The notes beneath the pieces are model-generated. The model had not been told where the DNA came from and searched no databases. It was given only the letters and a program-made list of their open reading frames with translations. Of a stretch of DNA of 63,741 bases, positions 26,201 to 35,401 are shown piece after piece. The position numbers and the translations under genes are program-made. The stretch's first letter is position 1. Each line of letters starts with the position of its first letter. This stretch comes from a virus: IMG/VR virus record IMGVR_UViG_3300025131_000033, positions 1 to 63,741 of that record; one strand, written 5' to 3'.

Positions 26201-26960
26201 AAAAATTATCATCAGCAGTATTACCTAAATTTCCAGGCGCAAAATTAGCTACTGTATTTTGAATACCTACAGTAAGAGGAGCTTGTTTACTTTCTAAATC
26301 GGGATATAAGAAAGTGTATACAGAACTTAGTCTGGATCCTCCTGATTTATTAGTGGAATCCGTCACGGTTAATACAGGAGAAACTACATTAATTCCTGAA
26401 GTACAAACTCCGTTGGTCTGCCCTATACCAGAAAATAAAGTAGCACTTAAATCAGCAGCGATAAATTTCGTTATTAAAGGAACACTCACATTGTAAGTAG
26501 GAGTAGTTACACCCATTATGCAGGAAGACGTAGTATAAACTTTAGAATATGCTCTATTTATAATTTCAATAGAACCCCCCTCTTCAATTCGGAAATTATG
26601 TAGCTCTAATTTCCCTAAATTTCCAAAATTACAAACTTCAATTAGAACAGGGAAGCGTACAATTTTAGGAATAGCTGCTATACAAGAACTTAGATCAGTG
26701 AATAGATTAGAATTCGCCTGTAAGCTCGCAGTATTAGCATCTGCTGATACTGTAAGAGCAAAACCAGTAAGCCCTGATGTGGGGAATCCCGCTTGCTCCC
26801 ACGACTCATAAGTTCTTTCTTCCAAATCATATAGGGGCATATTATCCTGCTCCCAGTTATAGAAAGAACTTGTATCAAATTTAGCTACAGTTGGAGTCCA
26901 TGAATTATAGAGCTTTACGCTCCCACTACTTGTATAAATATCGCCTGCTCTGAATACCAT
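23226..26960 (-). CDS. Beta-helix virion protein, possible polysaccharide-binding or -degrading spike
   Basis: The 1244-residue protein begins SFYNWEQDNMPLYDLEERTYESW, sharing DNMPL with its downstream neighbour. From about 280 to 720 it is made of short repeating strands with regularly spaced Asn (VTNSDVVLENCAAVRCREAGFKFNNSKVMLSRS..., ELYNSNLNLVGLLDVYSNPEGIVVENS), the pattern of a right-handed parallel beta-helix as in tailspikes and pectate-lyase-like depolymerases. No catalytic residues can be assigned. The C-terminal 450 residues are mixed beta. It is probably an exposed spike or fibre that binds or cuts host glycans. Confidence 0.6.
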   Translation of the reverse strand: MVFRAGDIYTSSGSVKLYNSWTPTVAKFDTSSFYNWEQDNMPLYDLEERTYESWEQAGFPTSGLTGFALTVSADANTASLQANSNLFTDLSSCIAAIPKIVRFPVLIEVCNFGNLGKLELHNFRIEEGGSIEIINRAYSKVYTTSSCIMGVTTPTYNVSVPLITKFIAADLSATLFSGIGQTNGVCTSGINVVSPVLTVTDSTNKSGGSRLSSVYTFLYPDLESKQAPLTVGIQNTVANFAPGNLGNTADDNFFFGVDPYENVNTDNTIGTSYDFSCINPLDDGLMRRAAPTINTSAGGSVYLNHLMKLSIKNCDGPIYVRNFVVDGYNQTVNTGRPTGIEVTNSDVVLENCAAVRCREAGFKFNNSKVMLSRSAFAYRNYDLSADNARYPDRGIGFHAVNSDVTLSANLSATVERAVPGEFQGSGIDVMMCASRNTTGMRLDNSKFTGGVGRSVSNNIQTGGISTFELNSKNGIELYNSNLNLVGLLDVYSNPEGIVVENSNLKYRDLCVEDQQHTGLVATNSKISVDSSAYPGAAGQTRSRQTDFSHNGQHIDLQSNSHFTFVKKPNIPNLYGNMSFLYAHGRETYTGASQPVLTYPAINVENSKADFLNAYILPRDVDNATIAPQYGLAVRAINNSTVDFYGTKNGATFIIGPTTYVTQQYAAGIYAKNNSTLGLHGPTFIGQFGVDALVEDNSVLNINPPIEKATYLPAVSAFDLSDTGNHTSVELHSTRACLVANKNSTINLENLGAFDHCWDNSPTGRTVMDYGVDYDIQSPYGLSGLFGAGCLQFFPNPQNSNAMGDNDFANLSANNGPGNKALTQFRALISPTFTTHTTNTDGNPNVINQFTVAQDYYGGAFPATGGDMRRACVGGVCVRATGDSQVNAINVNFPIGLNSTPMDGIYFNVSGTECDRLMIWNFADTSRLNASYCSVSAMYPYDVGYHGPSAVWASATMPDNSAETDAGVAASGAPSSTPETGILSVLDTFGAGSSVWYAPSGVGFNEPFGRFITVSSSYNNNNTIGGNPLQEITHAGIAMSGLGFVGQVSTRMDGTDAGIYGAGVDTYENQGVFRLYFSTKPETKLLQNDMSGYHNGTPLGHEFYGVLGPAYQVYSQCYNMSGPLSALMTDPNNAFSNISGTYPNLLKLSHDSDGDGIFDSLWTSGFYYCEEFVDDNPTQCLLDESAANTFANAKNASIGMSGRPKKVTIYRARASDQIGAEANEGNASATVGFKSSNIFDLKRDN

Positions 26961-27613
26961 TAGAAATTAAGTGTCCATCTAAATATTAAACTAAAATCAC
27001 TAGTTTTACGTATGTTGCTAAAAGTTCGATAAGCTACCAAAATAGAGGCAGTAGGACTACTATCCCCCCTCGGATTCTTTGCCAATAAACCAATCTCATT
27101 AAGATATGTCTCATTTGATTGAGAATCCGCTAGACCATTACATGCTTCATCATCTACCACTATAGTATAACGCACAGAATTATCTGCTATTCGTGTAACC
27201 TTATTTGCAGGAATTAATCCAAAAGCTACGCCTGTGGTATCGTTTTCATTAGTCATTTGAGTACCTTCCGCTATAAACAAATTACTTTCTGATCCATAAC
27301 TAGTGGTAGCCCCTCTTAAAGTTAAAGGACCAGACAACTGGTAAGTAGTACTAGTTTCTAAAACTCCTGTAGCTACATTAGTTGATCTCCCTGACACCCC
27401 TAATTGAAATCTGTCTATTTGATAATCTAAAACTACATGAGAACCTGAGGCTGTAAATAGATAAGCTAAATTAACCCCCATTCCTGACACAATAATATTG
27501 TGATCATCAAAGAGAACCTCTTCAACCCCATCATTATATCTTTTAATAATGGTCAGATGTCCATTAATACCTAATTCATCTGTAAAATTTTTCATAGGAA
27601 GTGCAATCTCCAT
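26960..27613 (-). CDS. Putative fibre-module structural protein
   Basis: The 217-residue protein is beta-rich. NGHLTIIKRYNDGVEEVLFDDHNIIVSGMGVNLAYLF near the start and SDFSLIFRWTLNF at the end match, in weaker form, the ends of the upstream 395-residue protein (DNLIVDGAGTLLADIM and LLIKWRLHFL), so the two are probably paralogues. An internal ATG at 27595, which overlaps the previous stop as ATGA, is an equally plausible start; the longer form from 27613 has no ribosome-binding site. It is likely a virion surface protein; function is unknown. Confidence 0.5.
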   Translation of the reverse strand: MEIALPMKNFTDELGINGHLTIIKRYNDGVEEVLFDDHNIIVSGMGVNLAYLFTASGSHVVLDYQIDRFQLGVSGRSTNVATGVLETSTTYQLSGPLTLRGATTSYGSESNLFIAEGTQMTNENDTTGVAFGLIPANKVTRIADNSVRYTIVVDDEACNGLADSQSNETYLNEIGLLAKNPRGDSSPTASILVAYRTFSNIRKTSDFSLIFRWTLNF

Positions 27614-28779
27614 TTAATTAATAAATCTTTATAATTTATACAGCCCGCCTCATCTGGACTAGCATTTTTATCTTTAATTTTTGCTATATTTCTTGTAAAT
27701 GATTTATTAGAAAACAATCTATATGTCCTAGGATTATTTAGAGGATCAAACGCATAAGGAGGAGTATTTCCTTTGAGAAGAGATGCAGGCATGTCTATTG
27801 TCCATAATCCCATATTAAATAGACCCCCATATAAGTTAGCTGCTCCCACATCCCCTGATCCCATAGTTACAGAATATTCTACCGTATAATCATTTATTGC
27901 CGAAGTTGCATTTGATGATCCTGAGAGACATAACCCACTATATGTACTACTCATTTCATATATATACCCCCCCGCAGCCACAGTGCGTGGAGTTCCAGAC
28001 ATAACCATATTCACAAAACCAGAAATATCCATAGAACTAGCTTCGTTAAATACTCCTTGATAGGGAGGTTGCTTTCTATTAGTTCCGCTCCCCCCTCCGT
28101 GATAGACTACCTCAGAAGAACGGAACGCCGTCTCACGGAACCCAGAATAATCTGTCCCGCCCACTCCTCCTACTCCCTGCTGTGTAGGTTGACCAGACCC
28201 CGCAGGCCAGCATCCTATAAGAGAGGCACATACAGAAGATAGAGACGATAGAAGGGTACTACTAAAAACAGCCGTATGATATGCAGATGGAATTAAATTT
28301 AAATTTTGCCCATTTCCTGGGATAATAGAACTTAAATCAATTCCACTTACTACTGCTGATACATCACTACTTAATTCTAAAGTAGTTAGTGTGGGGTCAG
28401 GATAATGAGGTAAGACATTAAGAGGTGAATAAGAACTTAAATTAAAAAACGAAGCAGTAGTAGCAACTTCGGGATCTCTTTGATTGAGGACAGCAATAAC
28501 TGCGCTGTTAATATAGATACCAGATAAAAGGGTTGCCTTTGCCTCAGAGTAAGCGTGAGCATTTTGCTGATACTGATTCGCTGCTGTCCCAAAAGATATA
28601 GCTTGAATAGTATAATTAGAAGTATCCAACATAGAGGATGTAGCATGATCTTTAATTGCCGACAAAGAGGGGGAAACTGTCATAATATCAGCCAGTAAAG
28701 TTCCCGCTCCATCTACAATAAGATTATCCTCCCTTACTAGGAGCTTATCGCCACAATATATTTCAACTTCTCCTCTCAT
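27592..28779 (-). CDS. Putative fibre-module structural protein, paralogue of its neighbour
   Basis: The 395-residue protein begins MRGEVEIYCGDKLLVREDNLIVDGAGTLLADI and ends YKDLLIKWRLHFL. Both ends resemble those of the 217-residue protein that follows, with a longer Ser/Thr/Gly-rich middle. Such composition is common in baseplate-attached or fibre proteins. It lies immediately after the large gpI-like gene (next base) and overlaps the next gene by 22 bp. No catalytic or membrane features are seen. Confidence 0.5.
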   Translation of the reverse strand: MRGEVEIYCGDKLLVREDNLIVDGAGTLLADIMTVSPSLSAIKDHATSSMLDTSNYTIQAISFGTAANQYQQNAHAYSEAKATLLSGIYINSAVIAVLNQRDPEVATTASFFNLSSYSPLNVLPHYPDPTLTTLELSSDVSAVVSGIDLSSIIPGNGQNLNLIPSAYHTAVFSSTLLSSLSSVCASLIGCWPAGSGQPTQQGVGGVGGTDYSGFRETAFRSSEVVYHGGGSGTNRKQPPYQGVFNEASSMDISGFVNMVMSGTPRTVAAGGYIYEMSSTYSGLCLSGSSNATSAINDYTVEYSVTMGSGDVGAANLYGGLFNMGLWTIDMPASLLKGNTPPYAFDPLNNPRTYRLFSNKSFTRNIAKIKDKNASPDEAGCINYKDLLIKWRLHFL

Positions 28780-31700
28780 TTAATTATCTGTCTGTATGAG
28801 TGTGTAATTATTAAAACTACTTTGTTTCGCAAATACCATTACTTGGGGATGTAATCTATAATTTAATCTACTTCCTCCACTTACTCCTAAATCACTCTTC
28901 TCAAGACTAGCATTTACATTAGGACCACTCTGCCAGTCCCTACCAGCCAAGTTCGTTGCATATAATCCAGTCCCACTACCACTTAAACCTTTAAAGAATT
29001 TTAACGTATCTCGTAATTGGTCCTTATCATAATCTAGTCTATCTTCGGTTACAAAAGGTCTTAAAGGAGTTCCTAGAGTAGGAACGCCTGTACCTGTTCG
29101 TATTCCTGCGTTATCTCTTTGTGTAGAATCTTCTAAAGAAATCGTGTCAATTAACATATACTTTTCAGGAACAGCGGGGGTCATAAAAAAGATTTCCACA
29201 ATATAATTTGTATCGTCTCTATGTACTTCATCTCTTAACTTATAAAATCTGTCAGGGATTGGAATTATGTCCTGATGTTCGTAATTATTATAGATTGTAT
29301 AATTTCGCGTATCAAAATTTAATTCGAATGTATCAAAATATTCATCACGTATATTATTTAGAGTGACATTGTTCACTACATCTACAGACTCAGTAGTATT
29401 GAAAAGACAAAATGTTTCAGTTCCTGGTGGTGTTTGTTTGGGAGGAAATCCAAAGAGATGAGAATAAGATATCACATCGCTCTTAGCTGTTTTATAACTG
29501 TCCTGCATCTCCCACTTACCTTTAGAAGTCCATGACCACATATAACCACTTCCAGTTAGTGGATCAAAAATAGGTTGAGTATGAATCCATACTCCCATTT
29601 GACCTCCTCCCATCTGAGGAGAATTTTCTTCGGCTATTAAGGCTTTAATTTTGAGCTTAAATTTATGATTTTTTATAAAATAATTTCTTCTCTTTCCATA
29701 AGAAGATAAATCAAATCTTATGCGAGGCAATCCTGCTGCGGTTTTACACTTAATGACAGGATTCCCAATTAAATAATTTTCTTCTTCTTGTTTTTTATAC
29801 ACCTTATCAATGTTAAATATATAGAAAGCATTTCCTATAGGACTCCCAGAAGTATTACAAAATTCTACACCACTTAATATATGCGGATTTCTAAACTCAC
29901 CATTATATGGTGCTCCTGAAACAAACTCGTATCCCGATAAGGGGACTACACAATCTTCTGCACCACTTGCTATATAAGTTCCCGAAGCAGGAACATTATC
30001 AATGCCTACAACATAACTCGCCACAGCGTACTTACTAAATACGCCAGAGGGGCTACTATCAATAGCACGCCCTGTATCAACACTAGAAGCAATATAGTCT
30101 ACCCCTGACGCTACAACAGCCGATCCTTCTACAGAGAAATCACAATTATATAAACCCTTCCCAAAAACCTGAGCAAAGATATTTCCCCCTGTTTCATCAA
30201 CTTCCCTAGCTCCTAAGGGATTAAGGAAATACTTATTATAATCTTTATTTAAATCTTGTACTCCCCTTCCAAATGCAAAGTTTCTATAATCATCAAAAGA
30301 GTTTAAGACTAACCCACTAGCAATAGCACTATTCATATAACTCTGGTGTTCATTCTTCCAATAAGAATTAGGAGTAGTACTAGCGTCTAAATCCGCGTAA
30401 AAACTCGCTTTCTTATCAAAAAATTTGTGCATTGTAATATAAATAGGAGGAATTTGTCCTCTATCAACATACCTAGCTGTAGATGCTGAAAATTCATCCC
30501 ACTTTGCATTAGATCCCAAAGCACTTAACCCTCTGTATGGGAAAGTAGTATTAGTAATTACCCCAGAAAAAGCTCTAGTAGAATTTAAATCTTCACAAGC
30601 ATGCCACACTCCAGAAGGATTAATAGGATCAACAATAGGAAAGAATTTTCCGGCTGAGGGGACATATCCTAGAGTATTTTCTCCCATACCAGAAGCGAGA
30701 GTGGGCGTTCCAGGGGCCTCCTCACCGCCTGCCGCTGGCTTACCAAACATAGAATACTCAATTGTAGAAGGATCCCAACTATGGGGAGAGTTAAAACCAG
30801 TTCTATCATAATAACCTTCAGTGGGAAGGGTATACCTAAAGTTTCTCCTGCGTATTGCTCTACGCCCAGTTGCACCAGTAGAAAGATAACTTAGACCATT
30901 TAATAGCGGGTCAGTTGTTAAATTATCAACATCCGTTCGTTGAAAAGTATTTAATCCTCCTCTTCCATCCTTTGTTCCTGGGGCTTGTCCACCCATATCT
31001 AACCCACTAAATTCAAAGCCAGCTAAAACAGATCCACTTCCATAACTAACAAAATTATCATCTTTATCCAGAGATAAGTATGACCATCTAGTAGAAGATA
31101 TATCATAGGGATCTAATGCACTTGCATTCAGATTAGTTTTAACTATAGAGTGCCCAGGGGAATAAGTTTTTGCTACTCTAGATGCGTTATATAACGCATA
31201 CTTAGAATCTCCTTCATATGTTGTTTTAGCAAAATCAAAATCTGTATTATCAAAATCTAAAAATAAATGTGAAGACTTACCATTCCATAATCCTAATAAA
31301 TTATTTTGGTATTCTGAAATCCTTCCTACCACATCATTGTAATTAGGGGGAGTTTGAACTGAACTAAAAAACATTAGGAAATCATTTAGACTTCCTAGAT
31401 TAGTATCATCAGTAATTCCTTTATCCAAAATAAAAGATTCTACTGAGCTTGCAAAGCTGGGTGGCACTCCAAAGCACTCTAACCGTTCTCTTAAAACAGA
31501 AACCAACCCTGGATTTAAAGAACAATCTTTATAATATTTGATCTCTTCAAACGGTGGGATAGGATAATTTACATGATTTCTGTAATTAAAGAAGAAAGTT
31601 AAATCTCCTGTAGCAGAGAGATAAAGATGTGTAGCCCCAGGCGCAGGATCGGGATGAGCCTCTTCTGCCATATAAACCCCATACCCTAATGGTCCGTCGC

Positions 31701-33321
31701 TGTGAGAAGCTTCCCATGCAGCTATCTGACCCCTCTCCAAGGCCTGCCTTTTAAATACCTCATACCCTCCATCCTGAGGTCTATGAACATGAAAGGGTTT
31801 CATTCCAGGCTCATTAGTAATTGTATATAATTTTGTTATGTCTCCAAAATCATCGAGTTCGTATAGTTTACTAGTAGGCCAGGGCTCTCCTGCTATTAAA
31901 AAGTAAGATGGAAATTTTTTATATAAATCTAATAAGATTGAATCTGTTACTAATTTTAAATTTCCCTCTAAACTACTTGTATTATATAGAAATACTCCCG
32001 CCTCTACAGCTAACCCAGGTGTCCAAGTGGTCAAATCCCTAAAATAAGGAGATTCAGTAGCTAAACTGTACCAAATTAAATGAGGAATATAAGATTCCCA
32101 TAACTCTTGTACTCTTCCCGAAACATCCAAGACCGAATCAACAATTAAATGATCAACGGCAAACTGTATAGCGTTTAAAGTTCCCTTTTTCTTTTGAAGA
32201 TTTACAGCTTCACGTAATTGCTGTCTCCATTTAAAAGCAGACCCACCCCATAGCTTGAAACCTATTAACTCTGCTAAATATTGTAAGTGCTCACTTTCAG
32301 CATTTTCTATATCATATATAAGACCTACTTTTTCTACCTGATCTGTTACATCAGCCATACTGAACCCAAGTCCAGTCAAAAATTTCCTTAAAGGTCCTTT
32401 AGATACAAAATCTACTAATTCCGTAGACGCTCCAATGTAACTATCAAAAGCATCCTTAACTGTAAAATCCTGCTGATCAATATATAAGGGAGAATAAATT
32501 ACATCTATTAAAGTTAGTAAATTTTCTAGCTTTTGAGTTCCACTTGTATAAGTAGCTGGGATGCCTCCTGCACTTGGGGAGTACACAGCATCCGTCGCCC
32601 CCGAAACATAAGTATCATCTATTAATCCTAAATTAGAAAATACAGTACAGGTAGCATAATTTCTCCATATAAAATTTTCGAATCCTTTAATTCCATCAAC
32701 TGTCTCAAGCTCGTTTCCCAAGTACAACGAATTTAAGGAACTTAATACGTATCCCGATGGTTCCCAATTGAGGCCACCGCCCGCAGAGGTATTAAGAAAA
32801 TAAAACCATCCTAATTTATCTATAAGATAATTATGAATACTACTTCCATCTGTACTTCCTGTAAGCCCAGACAAATATGCTATGTTATCTCCTACTCCTC
32901 CCCCCTGAGATCCAGTAGTTAGTGTAATTGCAGGTAAGAAAGTCCCTGATAGAAAATTATTAAAATCTGTACTCGTATCATAATGAGCTAGAGTAGTATT
33001 AAGAGGAACAAGTATTTGAGAATCAAAAGAATAAGGAGTAACTTTTGTTAGTTCATTTTGTTTTACAAAATAGGGAGATATTCCACTGATGTTATCTATA
33101 GAAGAAGTTGACGAATTTGGTACGGCTGAAATGGAGAGTACCTGCGAGATGTTATTAGCAGCCCGTAAATTAGTATTAATAATACGGGAAAGGGGATTTA
33201 ATTCTTGTCCACTTAAAGTTAGATCTTCTTCCAAATATAATTCAGGAATTACTGTTTCAAGTAAATCACCAAAATTACGCTTGGCATAAGTTCTAGGATT
33301 AGGTGTAAATTTATTACTCAT
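28780..33321 (-). CDS. Giant baseplate wedge protein with a P2 gpI-like domain (gp7 position)
   Basis: The 1513-residue protein follows the gp25 and gp6 genes, the place of T4 gp7 (1032 residues) and P2 gpI. Residues of about 330-400 (EKVGLIYDIENAESEHLQYLAELIGFKLW, KWRQQLREAVNLQKKKGTLNAIQFAVDHL) are typical of the tail protein I family, in which the protein helps link wedge and fibres. The remaining 1100 residues are beta-rich and aromatic and may carry fibre-binding domains. The start overlaps the stop of gp6 by 1 bp. The wedge role is likely, with large lineage-specific additions. Confidence 0.65.
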   Translation of the reverse strand: MSNKFTPNPRTYAKRNFGDLLETVIPELYLEEDLTLSGQELNPLSRIINTNLRAANNISQVLSISAVPNSSTSSIDNISGISPYFVKQNELTKVTPYSFDSQILVPLNTTLAHYDTSTDFNNFLSGTFLPAITLTTGSQGGGVGDNIAYLSGLTGSTDGSSIHNYLIDKLGWFYFLNTSAGGGLNWEPSGYVLSSLNSLYLGNELETVDGIKGFENFIWRNYATCTVFSNLGLIDDTYVSGATDAVYSPSAGGIPATYTSGTQKLENLLTLIDVIYSPLYIDQQDFTVKDAFDSYIGASTELVDFVSKGPLRKFLTGLGFSMADVTDQVEKVGLIYDIENAESEHLQYLAELIGFKLWGGSAFKWRQQLREAVNLQKKKGTLNAIQFAVDHLIVDSVLDVSGRVQELWESYIPHLIWYSLATESPYFRDLTTWTPGLAVEAGVFLYNTSSLEGNLKLVTDSILLDLYKKFPSYFLIAGEPWPTSKLYELDDFGDITKLYTITNEPGMKPFHVHRPQDGGYEVFKRQALERGQIAAWEASHSDGPLGYGVYMAEEAHPDPAPGATHLYLSATGDLTFFFNYRNHVNYPIPPFEEIKYYKDCSLNPGLVSVLRERLECFGVPPSFASSVESFILDKGITDDTNLGSLNDFLMFFSSVQTPPNYNDVVGRISEYQNNLLGLWNGKSSHLFLDFDNTDFDFAKTTYEGDSKYALYNASRVAKTYSPGHSIVKTNLNASALDPYDISSTRWSYLSLDKDDNFVSYGSGSVLAGFEFSGLDMGGQAPGTKDGRGGLNTFQRTDVDNLTTDPLLNGLSYLSTGATGRRAIRRRNFRYTLPTEGYYDRTGFNSPHSWDPSTIEYSMFGKPAAGGEEAPGTPTLASGMGENTLGYVPSAGKFFPIVDPINPSGVWHACEDLNSTRAFSGVITNTTFPYRGLSALGSNAKWDEFSASTARYVDRGQIPPIYITMHKFFDKKASFYADLDASTTPNSYWKNEHQSYMNSAIASGLVLNSFDDYRNFAFGRGVQDLNKDYNKYFLNPLGAREVDETGGNIFAQVFGKGLYNCDFSVEGSAVVASGVDYIASSVDTGRAIDSSPSGVFSKYAVASYVVGIDNVPASGTYIASGAEDCVVPLSGYEFVSGAPYNGEFRNPHILSGVEFCNTSGSPIGNAFYIFNIDKVYKKQEEENYLIGNPVIKCKTAAGLPRIRFDLSSYGKRRNYFIKNHKFKLKIKALIAEENSPQMGGGQMGVWIHTQPIFDPLTGSGYMWSWTSKGKWEMQDSYKTAKSDVISYSHLFGFPPKQTPPGTETFCLFNTTESVDVVNNVTLNNIRDEYFDTFELNFDTRNYTIYNNYEHQDIIPIPDRFYKLRDEVHRDDTNYIVEIFFMTPAVPEKYMLIDTISLEDSTQRDNAGIRTGTGVPTLGTPLRPFVTEDRLDYDKDQLRDTLKFFKGLSGSGTGLYATNLAGRDWQSGPNVNASLEKSDLGVSGGSRLNYRLHPQVMVFAKQSSFNNYTLIQTDN

Positions 33322-34925
33322 CAGTCTAGTAAACTAATATTCAATGTAAGATTATTTAATTGTATTATTTCATTAAAATCTACTGAAATATCAGTATTAA
33401 AATTATCTACAGTAGAGAATCTAATAGCATCAATTTCAAAAATACGTCTATTCAATTCAGTAACATATAAGGTTTGTCCAAAACTCATATTTTCTACATT
33501 CATATAAGTAAGAATTTTATCCCTAGCTCTAGCTGCTATTGCATCTTGTCGAGCTTCGTCTTTCTTATCAATATAAATAGTTACTATAAGATCTAAAGTT
33601 CTAATTAAACCATCTACAATTACAATCTCATCCGTTGCCATCTTCTTTTTATTAATAGATGTTAGCAGTTGAGTTTTGAAGGTAGGGGTAGCTTTCTGGA
33701 GTTGTACATCAGAGGCTTTTTCTAGTACATAAATATCAATAACATTAGCTGAACTATAAGCTTTTCTAGTGGTAGCGACAGCTTTTCCTATAGTACCAAA
33801 AGTACTAATAAACGTATTTGCAAAAACCATATAATCTTCTAAAGTTACAAGTCTATCCTGTCTCGCAAAAGTAAGGGGAGCCCATTTTTTAGCATGCTCT
33901 ACTGTTTCAGCATTCGCCCCTCCTGTAGCTATGGAAGTATTTGTGATAGCTCCTGGTCTAGCTACTCCATTAGTTGTAGCTATTGTAGTTGCATTTATTG
34001 CAAATGGATTTACGTTCCCTCTAGACCCTCCTCCCACTCTATATGTGACAAAATATGACGCAGTATCATCAGGAGAAATTCCTACTGTCCCATCCCCAAA
34101 TACAACTGTAGCGTTATAATTAGTTCCCTCTATTAGTTGGAATATCCTATCGGAACCTCCCGAAGCGAAATAAAGATTATCTACTTCAGTATAAACTCCC
34201 GAAACACTTGAATCAGGAGACGTAACAAAAACTTCTACACTTCCTTCAATGACAGGAGCTTGAGTTAGTGGAATTGTTTTAACTCCTTCCGTACTCCCAA
34301 AACCTCCTGAATCTGTAACTAAAACTCCCTCTTGAAATACTAAATTACTGTAAACAGTTTCTACTTCAGGATTGTCACTCTCTGTATTATACAAAAGAAT
34401 ATTTCCTGTAGGATTTGCTTTATCCACCAACCCATTTACTACCTTATATAGAGTATACGTCACAGAACCCCCATCCTCAGGAGAAGTAATACTTACAGTT
34501 CTAGCCGTAGGAGGAAGAGTATAATAAGCCTGTCCTCCTATATCAGCAGGGGGATCAGTAAAAATTATTTGTGCGTTGGCTGCGGCTGATAGAGGCCCGC
34601 GCATTCGCACCCCCACTAATTGAAGTAATTTTTTTATACTAGACCGCTGTTGTGCCGTAGCAAAAAAGTTTTCGTTAGCTAACATATCTGCTTTCATGGA
34701 CATTACAGATCCCATATAAGCGACTAATTCAATAAATACCATTCCTAAATCAGATTCTACAAAATAAGTATACTCTAAAGGATATACAGCTTTTATATAT
34801 TTAATTAACGAATTTCTTAGAGAAAGATAATCCGTAGCCGCGAAATCAATAAGAGATGGCCTCTTCCCTATAGGGAGATGGGCAAGATTCATAAAATCCG
34901 ACGCTATTGTTCCAGAAAAACTCAT
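33321..34925 (-). CDS. gp6: Baseplate wedge protein (gp6/gpJ-like)
   Basis: The 534-residue protein has the family pattern at its start: LIDFAATDYLSLRNSLIKYIKAVYP, then SDLGMVFIELVAYMGSVMSMKADMLANENFFATAQQRSSIKKLLQLVGVRMRG. The middle is beta-rich (FGDGTVGISP, the gpJ-like beta block) and the C-terminus has TYMNVENMSFGQTLYVTELNRRIFEI. gp6 builds the inner ring of the baseplate and triggers sheath contraction. T4 gp6 is 660 residues. It overlaps the gp25 stop by 4 bp. Confidence 0.85.
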   Translation of the reverse strand: MSFSGTIASDFMNLAHLPIGKRPSLIDFAATDYLSLRNSLIKYIKAVYPLEYTYFVESDLGMVFIELVAYMGSVMSMKADMLANENFFATAQQRSSIKKLLQLVGVRMRGPLSAAANAQIIFTDPPADIGGQAYYTLPPTARTVSITSPEDGGSVTYTLYKVVNGLVDKANPTGNILLYNTESDNPEVETVYSNLVFQEGVLVTDSGGFGSTEGVKTIPLTQAPVIEGSVEVFVTSPDSSVSGVYTEVDNLYFASGGSDRIFQLIEGTNYNATVVFGDGTVGISPDDTASYFVTYRVGGGSRGNVNPFAINATTIATTNGVARPGAITNTSIATGGANAETVEHAKKWAPLTFARQDRLVTLEDYMVFANTFISTFGTIGKAVATTRKAYSSANVIDIYVLEKASDVQLQKATPTFKTQLLTSINKKKMATDEIVIVDGLIRTLDLIVTIYIDKKDEARQDAIAARARDKILTYMNVENMSFGQTLYVTELNRRIFEIDAIRFSTVDNFNTDISVDFNEIIQLNNLTLNISLLD

Positions 34926-35389
34926 TTAATTAATACCTCTACATCAAATACAGCCAAATCTTCCTCAATAAGTTGAAGAACTAGTGTAACTTTTAAGGAG
35001 TTCCCCCCCGCAGGGCCTACCTCCCCGAAAGGAACTACAGACAATTTTACTATTCTAGCTCCTATAATATATCTACCAAAGGAGTATAAAATTTCTCTTT
35101 TAATAGATTCGAAGGTTGATTCCGTTAGAGGCTCAAACAAATACTTGCGTAAATTACAACCAAAACGAGGAAGCATAAGACGTTCCCCTTTTTGAGTTCC
35201 TAATAATTGCCTAACTGAATCTCTAATAAGATTTCTTCCACTCTCTCTTTTTAGAAAACCCCCCGTATCTCTTCTTTTTCCAAAAGGAAAAGTAAGTCCA
35301 TAAGTTACCCTTTGGAGTTCAGCCGTATTCCTATCTAAAGGTGGAAAATATGTAGTTCCATAAGTCGTTACAGTTTTATTTATTCCCAT
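34922..35389 (-). CDS. gp25: Baseplate wedge protein (gp25/gpW-like)
   Basis: The 155-residue protein is of the gp25-like lysozyme-fold family: a central VRQLLGTQKGERLMLPRFGCNLRKYLFEP block containing the R-x-x-x-P-R-F-G loop that joins baseplate to sheath, followed by FESIKREILYSFGRYI and a beta C-terminus. gp25 nucleates sheath assembly on the baseplate. T4 gp25 is 132 residues. The order gp25-gp6-large wedge is conserved in contractile tails. Confidence 0.88.
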   Translation of the reverse strand: MGINKTVTTYGTTYFPPLDRNTAELQRVTYGLTFPFGKRRDTGGFLKRESGRNLIRDSVRQLLGTQKGERLMLPRFGCNLRKYLFEPLTESTFESIKREILYSFGRYIIGARIVKLSVVPFGEVGPAGGNSLKVTLVLQLIEEDLAVFDVEVLIK

Positions 35390-35401
35390 AGATAAACTCC
35401 C

